Shown: one piece after another, positions 7,094 through 13,024 of the stretch
Layout of the letters: every line of letters begins with the position of its first letter
Position numbering within the stretch: the stretch's first letter is position 1
NCBI GenBank assembly: GCA_018646825.1
Contig: JABGUA010000251.1
Span: forward strand, 1 to 13,024
DNA from: Piscirickettsiaceae bacterium
GTDB lineage: Bacteria; Pseudomonadota; Gammaproteobacteria; Nitrosococcales; Methylophagaceae
Direction of reading: 5' to 3'
DNA: 13,024 bases
The notes under the pieces: model-generated
What the model saw: only the letters and a program-made list of their open reading frames with translations
Told to the model about the DNA's origin: nothing
Databases searched by the model: none
Translations under genes and position numbers: made by a program

Positions 7094-8275
7094 ATGCTTT
7101 CATTGATAGGCCGCTCCAAAGAATTATTTGAAGAAGATATTGTTAATCATCAACGAGAATTAATGGAAATAGTCTCGTCATCGAAGTTCCTAGTGTTAGG
7201 TGGTGCAGGCTCAATTGGGCAAGCCGTAACAAAAGAAATATTCAGTCGAAACCCTCAAAAGCTTCATGTAGTAGATATTAGTGAAAATAACATGGTTGAG
7301 CTAGTAAGAGATGTGAGGAGCAATTACGGCTATATTGAGGGTGATTTCCAGACATTTGCACTTGATATAGGTTCAGTTGAATACGATGCATTTATCGAAG
7401 CCGATGGACAATATGATTATGTACTAAACCTATCAGCTCTGAAACATGTCAGGAGTGAAAAAGACCCATACACTTTAATGCGGATGATAGATGTTAATAT
7501 TTTTAATACTCAAAAAACGATAAAACAATCTATAAAAAATGGCGTAAAAAAATATTTTTGTGTTTCAACGGATAAGGCCGCGAATCCGGTGAATATGATG
7601 GGAGCATCAAAGCGGATTATGGAAATGTTCCTAATGCGTCAAAGTCAATATATTGCAATATCGACAGCTCGGTTTGCCAATGTTGCTTTTTCAGATGGCT
7701 CATTATTGTATGGTTTTAATCAACGCATTCAAAAAAAACAGCCGATAGTCGCTCCAAACGATATTAAACGTTATTTTGTGACGCCAAAAGAATCTGGTGA
7801 ACTGTGTTTAATGAGTTGTATTTTTGGAGAAAATAGAGACATTTTCTTTCCAAAGCTCAGTGAAAAACTACATTTAATTTCATTTGCAGATATAGCCGTC
7901 AAATATATTAAGGAACAAGGTTATGAACCTTACCTTTGCGATTCTGAAGATGAGGCTCGTGAATTTGCTGCTTCGATGACCTCTAATGAAAAGTGGCCTT
8001 GTTTGTTCACAAGAAGTACGACGACAGGTGAAAAAGATTTCGAAGAGTTCTTCACAGATCAAGAAGTACTTGATATGGACAAATTTTTTAACTTAGGAGT
8101 TATCAAAGGGGCCATAGAATATAATGAAGCTGACTTAACATTCTTTGAAAAAGAAATTCATCGGCTGAAGTCTGAAAGAAAATGGACTAAACAGGAAATA
8201 GTTAGTTTGTTTTTTCATTTATTACCCGCGTTTTCTCATAAAGAAACAGGTACATATTTAGATAGTAAAATGTAA
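7094..8275 (+). CDS. Soluble CapD/PglF-type nucleotide-sugar 4,6-dehydratase (LegB-position enzyme)
   Basis: This 393-residue cytosolic extended SDR should make a 4-keto-6-deoxy HexNAc nucleotide, the substrate for the aminotransferase encoded next. NAD binding is shown by LGGAGSIGQAV (35-45). The catalytic segment is STDKAANPVNMMGASK at 158-173: Thr159, Asp160 and Lys161, then Met169 in place of the usual Tyr and Lys173, with the same spacing as in PglF/WbpM enzymes. NLSALKHV corresponds to the AAAYKHV motif of that family, and RYFVTPKESGEL to the later RYFMT segment. There are no N-terminal membrane helices, unlike the larger dehydratase at 3177. About 30 residues precede the Rossmann motif and a long helical C terminus (LTFFEKEIHRLKSERKW) follows. 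It starts seven bases after glmS with only a weak AAAG, suggesting translational coupling. The exact substrate, and whether the base is UDP or GDP, are unknown. Confidence 0.88.
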   Translation: MLSLIGRSKELFEEDIVNHQRELMEIVSSSKFLVLGGAGSIGQAVTKEIFSRNPQKLHVVDISENNMVELVRDVRSNYGYIEGDFQTFALDIGSVEYDAFIEADGQYDYVLNLSALKHVRSEKDPYTLMRMIDVNIFNTQKTIKQSIKNGVKKYFCVSTDKAANPVNMMGASKRIMEMFLMRQSQYIAISTARFANVAFSDGSLLYGFNQRIQKKQPIVAPNDIKRYFVTPKESGELCLMSCIFGENRDIFFPKLSEKLHLISFADIAVKYIKEQGYEPYLCDSEDEAREFAASMTSNEKWPCLFTRSTTTGEKDFEEFFTDQEVLDMDKFFNLGVIKGAIEYNEADLTFFEKEIHRLKSERKWTKQEIVSLFFHLLPAFSHKETGTYLDSKM

Positions 8276-8283
8276 TCTGCATT

Positions 8284-9462
8284 ATGTACCAAGATATCAT
8301 TACATTCATTCAAAATACGTTCCAAAGTGATCAATTCATCCCCTTGCATGCTCCTGTGTTTATCGGCAATGAGAAAACATATTTATTAGAATGTATAGAT
8401 TCTACATTTGTTTCTTCTGTTGGAAAATTTGTCGATCAGTTTGAAGATAAATTTGCTGAGTACACTGGGGCAAAATTTGCAATAGCAACGGTTAATGGGA
8501 CAGCGGCACTACATGTAGCGTTGCGATTAGTAGGCGTTGAACAAAATACTGAAGTGATTACCCAAGCGCTTTCATTTGTGGCGACCTGTAATGCGATTAG
8601 TTACTGCAATGCTGTTCCTGTATTTATTGATGTTGATAAAAGGAATATGGGGTTATGCCCTGATGCCCTGATGCCCTGATGCCCTGATGCACTATTACAT
8701 TTTCTCTCAACTAAAACAGAGAGAAGAGTTGATGGCCAATACAATAAACAGACAGGTAAAAAAATTACAGCAGTTTTACCTATGCATACGTTTGGTCATC
8801 CTGCAGGAATAACGCAGATTAAAGCCATCTGTGAACGTTATAACATTCCTCTGGTTGAGGATGCGGCAGAGAGCTTAGGAAGTTATGCTCAAGGGCGGCA
8901 TACAGGGACTTTCGGCGAAGTTGGAGCATTTAGTTTCAATGGCAATAAAACGATTACAACAGGTGGTGGGGGGATGATTGTGACAGATGATGAATCTCTA
9001 GCAAAAAAGGCTAAACACCTTACGACAACAGCCAAAATGGCGAGCCCTCATGAATACATTCATGATATGGTTGGTTATAACTATCGATTGCCTAATTTGA
9101 ACGCAGCTATAGGGTGTGCCCAGCTAGAAAAAATTCAATTATTTTTAGATAATAAACGCGAATTAGCCATGCGCTATAAGTCCTTTTTTGAAAGTCAGTC
9201 GATATCATTTATTGAAGAAGAAAGAGGTTCAAAAGCAAATTACTGGCTAAACTCTGTATTGTTGGCAGATAAAACTGAACGGGATAATTTTTTAGATATA
9301 ACGAATAAAGCGGGTATAATGACAAGACCCATTTGGCAGCTAATGAATAAATTAGACATGTATAAATCTTGTCAAACTGAAATTCTGACGAATTCATATT
9401 GGTTAGAGGAGCGTATCGTTAATATCCCGAGTAGTGTGAGGTTAAAAAATCATGTTCTGTGA
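8284..9462 (+). pseudogene. legC: LegC-family PLP-dependent sugar aminotransferase, interrupted by a stop inside an octamer repeat
   Basis: LegC-type enzymes (DegT/DnrJ/EryC1 fold) transfer an amino group to C4 of a 4-keto-6-deoxy nucleotide sugar on the way to legionaminic-type acids. The N terminus is typical (FIPLHAPVFIGNEK, then STFVSSVGKFVDQFE), as are VNGTAALHVALRLVGV, HTFGHPAGI, PLVEDAAESLGS and the C-terminal ERIVNIPSS. The PLP Schiff-base Lys is in FNGNKTITTGGGG at codon 222. After NMGLCPDALMP the frame meets TGA at 8677-8679, inside four copies of GCCCTGAT; it resumes in the same frame with CPDALLHFLS and has no other stop before 9462. With a single repeat copy the gene would read MGLCPDALLHFLS, a normal family sequence, over about 384 residues. 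As written, the 131-residue product lacks the PLP lysine. The gene starts eight bases after the dehydratase and has no clear ribosome-binding site. Confidence 0.88.
8655..8690 (+). repeat. 8-bp tandem repeat, GCCCTGAT x 4 (4.5 units)
   Basis: Four perfect copies of GCCCTGAT occupy 8657-8664, 8665-8672, 8673-8680 and 8681-8688, flanked by AT (8655-8656) and GC (8689-8690) that extend the period. The unit is not a multiple of three, so each copy is read in a different frame. The third frame reads CCC TGA and ends translation of legC. Three extra copies add 24 bases, so the downstream frame is kept but the stop is inside the insertion. Confidence 0.97.
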
Positions 9463-9501
9463 TAACTCAAATGGTCACTTCTCCCCAAGGGAAGGGTAAG
9501 C

Positions 9502-10500
9502 ATGAATAAGGTCTTTATTATTGCTGAGGCAGGGGTTAATCATAATGGGTGTATGGAAACAGCCAAGAAATTAATTGAAGCAGCAGTAGAAGCGGGGGCT
9601 GATGCCGTAAAATTTCAAACATTCAAAGCAGAAAACTTGGTTACAAAATCGGCAGAAAAGGCTGCATATCAAGTCAAGAACCAAAGTGGCAATGGCTCGC
9701 AGTATGAGATGCTAAAAAAGCTGGAAATTGATGTCGAAAGTCATAAAACCTTGATAGCATATTGCAAGCAACAGAATATACTGTTTTTATCTACCCCTTT
9801 TGATCTAGATAGTATCGATTTATTGCAAAACCTAGGTTTAGAAATTTTTAAGATTCCGAGTGGGGAAATCACCAATTTACCTTATTTGAGAAAAATTGGA
9901 GGGTTAGGTCGAGAGGTGATACTGTCGACAGGCATGTCTTATTTAGCTGAAATAGAGGATGCCTTAAAAGTATTGGTATTGGCTGGAACATCAAAAGAGA
10001 AAGTGACTATCTTACATGCAAATACAGAATACCCTACGCCAATGGAGGATGTTAATCTGCGAGCAATGAATACAATAGCTCAGACATTTGATGTCAGAGT
10101 GGGATATTCTGATCATACTTTAGGGATTGAAGTGGATATTGCTGCTGTGGCAATGGGGGCTAAGATAATAGAAAAACACTTTACACTGGATAAAAATATG
10201 AATGGCCCAGATCATAGAGCAAGTCTTGAGCCGCAAGAGCTCAAAGCCATGGTGACAGCCATTAGAAATGTTGAAAAGGCATTAGGGAATAATATCAAGA
10301 CTCCGAGTAACAGTGAAATTAAGAATATTAAATCTGTGAGGAAGAGTATCGTTGCAAAAACGGAGATTTTAAAGGGAGAGAAGTTAACAGTAAATAATAT
10401 TGCTGTTAAGCGGCCCGGAATTGGTGTAAGTCCGATGAAATGGGATGATATTGTCGGTAGCAAAGCGAAAAAAGATTATCAGGCCGATGAATTGATATGA
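9502..10500 (+). CDS. NeuB/LegI-family nonulosonic acid synthase (sialic or legionaminic acid synthase)
   Basis: This cytosolic enzyme condenses phosphoenolpyruvate with a six-carbon N-acyl amino sugar to give a nine-carbon acid (Neu, Leg or Pse class). The 332-residue product has the TIM-barrel domain, with AEAGVNHNG (8-16), GADAVKFQTF, LSTPFD, FKIPSGEITNLP, ILSTGM, TEYPTPMEDVNLRAM, GYSDHTLGIEV and EKHFTLDKNMNGPDHRASL. A C-terminal SAF (antifreeze-like) domain follows from about residue 278 (SVRKSIVA, VKRPGIGVSP). The length is slightly short but complete. GAAGGG ends five bases before the ATG, a strong ribosome-binding site. With LegC-type and CapD-type genes upstream and a NeuC/LegG-type gene downstream, a legionaminic-type product is more likely than sialic acid. 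The alternative is N-acetylneuraminate synthase. The stop codon overlaps the next start (ATGA), which implies translational coupling. Confidence 0.93.
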   Translation: MNKVFIIAEAGVNHNGCMETAKKLIEAAVEAGADAVKFQTFKAENLVTKSAEKAAYQVKNQSGNGSQYEMLKKLEIDVESHKTLIAYCKQQNILFLSTPFDLDSIDLLQNLGLEIFKIPSGEITNLPYLRKIGGLGREVILSTGMSYLAEIEDALKVLVLAGTSKEKVTILHANTEYPTPMEDVNLRAMNTIAQTFDVRVGYSDHTLGIEVDIAAVAMGAKIIEKHFTLDKNMNGPDHRASLEPQELKAMVTAIRNVEKALGNNIKTPSNSEIKNIKSVRKSIVAKTEILKGEKLTVNNIAVKRPGIGVSPMKWDDIVGSKAKKDYQADELI

Positions 10501-11654
10501 TTAGGAAAATTTGCGTTATTACTGGAACCAGAGCCGATTATGGGCTGCTATATTGGTTAATGAAAGAAATAGCGATTGCTCCAGAGTTAGAGTTACAGCT
10601 CGTCGTGACGGGAATGCACCTATCTCCAGAGTTTGGACTGACATATAAGGTAATAGAGAGTGATTTCTCTATTTCTAAGAAAATAGAAATGTTGATGTCA
10701 TCTGATACAGCTATAGGTATATCAAAATCTATGGGGTTAGCACAAATTTCGTTTAGTGAAGCATTCTCTGAGCTGGAGCCAGATATTGTTGTAATTCTAG
10801 GTGATAGGTACGAGGTTTTTGCAGCGGCGGCTGCGGCGATGATCGCTAGGATTCCAATAGCACACCTTCATGGCGGCGAGATAACAGAAGGGGTTATCGA
10901 TGAAGCTATTCGGCATAGTATTACAAAGATGAGTCACTTGCACTTTACGGCAACGGAAGAGTACCGGAAAAGGGTAATTCAACTTGGTGAAAAACCTGAC
11001 ACAGTGAGAAATGTTGGGGGGCTTGGAATTGATAACATTAAGAAGTTGAAATTGTTGACTGCTGATGAGCTGCAACAAGCATTGGCTTTCAGGTTGGAGA
11101 AGAAAAATATATTAGTGACTTTTCACCCGGTCACATTGGAAGTATCAACGGGGCGTGAACAATTCCAGGCTATTTTAAATGCTTTAGAAGGCTTGAAAGA
11201 GACGAAAATAATTTTTACGAAGGCTAACAGTGACACCGATGGACGAGTCATTAATGAGATGATTGATAAATTTGTTGTAGAACATACACAAGCTGTAGCT
11301 TTTGTTTCTTTAGGGCAGTTAAAGTATTTAAGTACTTTGAAATATATGGATGCAGTTGTTGGAAATAGTTCAAGTGGGTTGCTTGAAGCGCCAAGCTTTC
11401 AGATTGGTACAATAAATATTGGTGATCGACAAAAAGGTCGTGTTAAAGCGGCTAGTGTCATAGATTGCCAACCATTTGAAAAGGATATTCACAAAGCATT
11501 TGAGTTGCTTTATTCCCAAGGTTTCCAGTCTAAACTCCGCGGAGTAAAGAACCCTTATGGTTCGGGAGGGGCGAGTAAAAAGATAGTGGATGTCTTGAGA
11601 ACCGTCAAAATAGAGTCGATCATAAAAAAAACATTTCGAGATATTGGAATCTAA
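10497..11654 (+). CDS. Hydrolysing UDP-N-acetylglucosamine 2-epimerase, NeuC/LegG family
   Basis: These cytosolic enzymes invert C2 of a UDP-HexNAc and release the free sugar: ManNAc in the sialic acid pathway (NeuC), or 2,4-diacetamido-2,4,6-trideoxymannose in the legionaminic pathway (LegG). The 385-residue product has the family length and motifs: TGTRADYGLLYWLM from residue 9, VTGMHLSPEFG, LGDRYEVFAAA (101-111), HLHGGEITEGVIDEAIRHSI from residue 123, FTATEEYRKRV, TFHPVTLE and GNSSSGLLEAPSF, then INIGDRQKGR. The fold is the GT-B type shared with WecB. It overlaps the synthase gene by four bases (ATGA). Context favours LegG activity on a 4-amino-6-deoxy substrate, but sequence alone does not separate LegG from NeuC. 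The AT content and phasing look uniform with its neighbours. Confidence 0.93.
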   Translation: MIRKICVITGTRADYGLLYWLMKEIAIAPELELQLVVTGMHLSPEFGLTYKVIESDFSISKKIEMLMSSDTAIGISKSMGLAQISFSEAFSELEPDIVVILGDRYEVFAAAAAAMIARIPIAHLHGGEITEGVIDEAIRHSITKMSHLHFTATEEYRKRVIQLGEKPDTVRNVGGLGIDNIKKLKLLTADELQQALAFRLEKKNILVTFHPVTLEVSTGREQFQAILNALEGLKETKIIFTKANSDTDGRVINEMIDKFVVEHTQAVAFVSLGQLKYLSTLKYMDAVVGNSSSGLLEAPSFQIGTINIGDRQKGRVKAASVIDCQPFEKDIHKAFELLYSQGFQSKLRGVKNPYGSGGASKKIVDVLRTVKIESIIKKTFRDIGI

Positions 11655-11655
11655 G

Positions 11656-12540
11656 GTGAGAATTGTTTTTATAGGGACAGTTGATTTCTCACTGTCAGCA
11701 TTAAGAAAGTTAGTAGAAATGAACTGTGATGTCGTCGGTGTCTGCACGAAAGAAAAGTCAAAATTTAACGCAGACTACGCAGACTTATCATTCGTATGTG
11801 AAGAGAATAACATCCCTTTCCATTACACTAGCGACATTAATTCGGTTGAGAGTTATGAATGGATACATGCTCTAAAACCCGATATTGTCTTTTGTTTTGG
11901 CTGGTCTTCATTGATCGGAAATGCACTATTATCATTACCTCCATTGGGCGTATTAGGCTATCACCCTGCAAAGCTACCTAAAAATAGAGGGCGGTATCCG
12001 ATAATTTGGGCGTTGGCCTTAGGCTTAGCAAAAAGTGCCTCTACTTATTTTTTTATGGACGATGGGGCTGATACGGGTGATATCCTATCTCAGGTAGAGT
12101 TTGAAATTTCTGTTGATGATGATGCCTCAATAGTTTATGAAAAAATCGTCAAGTGCGCGTTAGGACAATTGGAAGAATTTATACCTTTACTAGAAACAAA
12201 TACTTTTGTGAAAATAAAGCAAAATGAGAGTGTTGCGAACAGTTGGAGAAAGAGAACAAAAAAAGATGGGGTGATAGATTTTAGAATGAATAGCATGGCT
12301 ATTTATAATCTAATCAGAGCGTTGACTAAGCCTTATGTGGGAGCCCACTTAGTATATAAAGGGAAAGAAGTCATTATTTGGAAGGCAGAAGTGATTTTAG
12401 GTGAAGAAAAGCAGAATGTTGAGCCAGGAAAAATTATAGAGCAGAGCGGCGATACAGTGATGGTGAAAACTGCTGATGGCGCTATTCGGCTGCTGGAGCA
12501 TGAGTTTTATAGCTTACCTATAGAAGCCGAGTATTTATGA
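11656..12540 (+). CDS. Formyltransferase-fold protein, probable sugar N-formyltransferase
   Basis: The product (294 residues) resembles methionyl-tRNA formyltransferase and ArnA/VioF-type sugar formyltransferases, which move a formyl group from 10-formyl-tetrahydrofolate to an amine. Seen are IVFIGTVDFS at the N terminus, the folate-enzyme segment YHPAKLPKNRGRYPIIWAL (from residue 102), FFMDDGADTGDIL (133-145) and a C-terminal domain with WRKRTKKDGVIDF, then LIRALTKPYVGAHLVYKGK, typical of Fmt/ArnA. Of the usual Asn-His-Asp catalytic set, His103 and Asp139 are present, but the Asn two residues before His is Gly101. The protein is therefore an atypical subfamily, or inactive. I chose GTG 11656, one base after the neuC stop, because MRIVFIG fits the family; a TTG at 11644 would add four residues. 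Its stop overlaps the next start (ATGA). The housekeeping Fmt would normally be elsewhere, so a role on an amino sugar of this cluster is likely but inferred. Confidence 0.82.
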   Translation: MRIVFIGTVDFSLSALRKLVEMNCDVVGVCTKEKSKFNADYADLSFVCEENNIPFHYTSDINSVESYEWIHALKPDIVFCFGWSSLIGNALLSLPPLGVLGYHPAKLPKNRGRYPIIWALALGLAKSASTYFFMDDGADTGDILSQVEFEISVDDDASIVYEKIVKCALGQLEEFIPLLETNTFVKIKQNESVANSWRKRTKKDGVIDFRMNSMAIYNLIRALTKPYVGAHLVYKGKEVIIWKAEVILGEEKQNVEPGKIIEQSGDTVMVKTADGAIRLLEHEFYSLPIEAEYL

Positions 12541-13024
12541 ATAAAGTGTTAGTTGTAGCCGTACACCCTGATGATGAGACCTTGGGCTGCGGCGGAACCC
12601 TATTAAGGCATAAAGCTGAGGGTGATGAAATAAATTGGTTAATCTGTACAGAGCTTAACGTTAAACATCCGATGAAGAATTTAAGGGAAGAAGAAATATC
12701 TAAAGTCTCGAAGATGTATGGTTTTGATAGTGTTCATCAATTAGGCCTCGAAACGATGCGGGTGGATGAATACTCGATGAGTGAATTAGTTGAAAAATTT
12801 TCAATAATATTTAATAAAGTTAAACCCACTATTGTGTATTTTCCATTTAAAAGCGATATACATAGTGACCATCGAAAGGTGTTCGAGGCAGCTTATAGCT
12901 GCACCAAGTCCTTTCGTTACCCTTTCTTAAAAAAAATACTCATGATGGAAACATTAAGTGAAACAGAGTTTGCCCCAAGCCTAAAAGAAGATGCCCTTGT
13001 CCCTAATGTGTTTATAGACGTTGA
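12537..13024 (+). CDS. PIG-L (LmbE-like) family deacetylase, N-terminal part
   Basis: The gene starts at ATG 12537, overlapping the preceding stop by four bases, and runs off the right edge after 162 codons. PIG-L enzymes are zinc-dependent hydrolases that remove N-acetyl groups from sugars such as GlcNAc-PI, or cleave related amide bonds. The zinc-binding signature is VHPDDETLGCGG (His10, Asp13), with a second site HSDH at residues 109-112 in the segment PFKSDIHSDHRKVFEAA, as expected. A later ETLSETEF matches the conserved E.LS.T.F region. No signal peptide is seen, so it should act in the cytosol. Placed directly after a formyltransferase, it could free an amino group for a different acyl group; this is inference, and the substrate is unknown. 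Confidence 0.9.
   Translation, partial: MNKVLVVAVHPDDETLGCGGTLLRHKAEGDEINWLICTELNVKHPMKNLREEEISKVSKMYGFDSVHQLGLETMRVDEYSMSELVEKFSIIFNKVKPTIVYFPFKSDIHSDHRKVFEAAYSCTKSFRYPFLKKILMMETLSETEFAPSLKEDALVPNVFIDV

Noticed and set aside
8677..8679. TGA read as selenocysteine or as a sense codon
   Set aside because: TGA is used as a normal stop by neuB and the formyltransferase gene, the TGA lies within a repeat insertion, and homologues have no residue to match. The glmS stop is TAA, so one recoding rule cannot explain both.
8655..8690. CRISPR-like array
   Set aside because: The units are 8 bp, contiguous, without spacers, and lie inside a coding sequence.
11644..11655. TTG 11644 as the formyltransferase start
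   Set aside because: It adds MESK before the conserved VRIVFIG strand and overlaps the neuC end; GTG at 11656 gives the expected N terminus and follows the neuC stop by one base.

Overview
The window looks like a gammaproteobacterial chromosome of moderate to low GC. The FolD and GlmS proteins are close to the enterobacterial/pseudomonad type, the tRNA genes encode their own CCA ends, and a PEP-CTERM/VPLPA-type surface protein is present. I cannot name the genus; an aquatic, exopolysaccharide-producing gammaproteobacterium (for example a Methylophaga-like lineage) would fit, but that is a guess.

Layout. Bases 1-1345 are housekeeping: the 3' end of cysS, convergent folD, and a tRNA-Pro(UGG) with a near-consensus promoter. 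Bases 1346-3072 are an accessory stretch: two intergenic regions with no recognisable gene, a minus-strand von Willebrand A / PEP-CTERM-like surface protein gene broken by a frameshift, its terminator, and a tRNA-Arg(UCU). From 3177 to the right edge all genes run on the plus strand and form a surface-sugar cluster: a membrane WbpM/PglF/FlaA1-type nucleotide-sugar 4,6-dehydratase, glmS, a soluble CapD-type 4,6-dehydratase, a LegC-family aminotransferase, a NeuB/LegI-type synthase, a NeuC/LegG-type hydrolysing 2-epimerase, a sugar formyltransferase-like protein, and the start of a PIG-L deacetylase.

How the genes fit together. GlmS supplies glucosamine-6-phosphate. The soluble dehydratase and LegC would make a nucleotide-linked 4-amino-4,6-dideoxy sugar. 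The NeuC-type enzyme would release a 2,4-diamino-hexose, and the NeuB-type enzyme would condense it with phosphoenolpyruvate to a nine-carbon acid of the legionaminic type. No N-acetyltransferase (LegH) or CMP-transferase (LegF) is seen in the window; they may lie downstream. The formyltransferase and deacetylase directly after neuC suggest an altered N-acyl group, possibly N-formyl, on the final sugar. That is inference.

The most striking observation is damage. Three genes are broken by three different lesions: a frameshift in the vWA/PEP-CTERM gene, a single in-frame TAA in glmS where the family has Ser, and a four-copy 8-bp tandem repeat (GCCCTGAT) in legC that introduces an in-frame TGA. 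Removing three of the four repeat copies restores an uninterrupted legC reading frame that reads as a normal family sequence. Two of the three lesions hit the same sugar pathway. This may be real silencing of a surface glycan, or it may be sequence error; the octamer repeat is the hardest to explain as a simple base-calling error.
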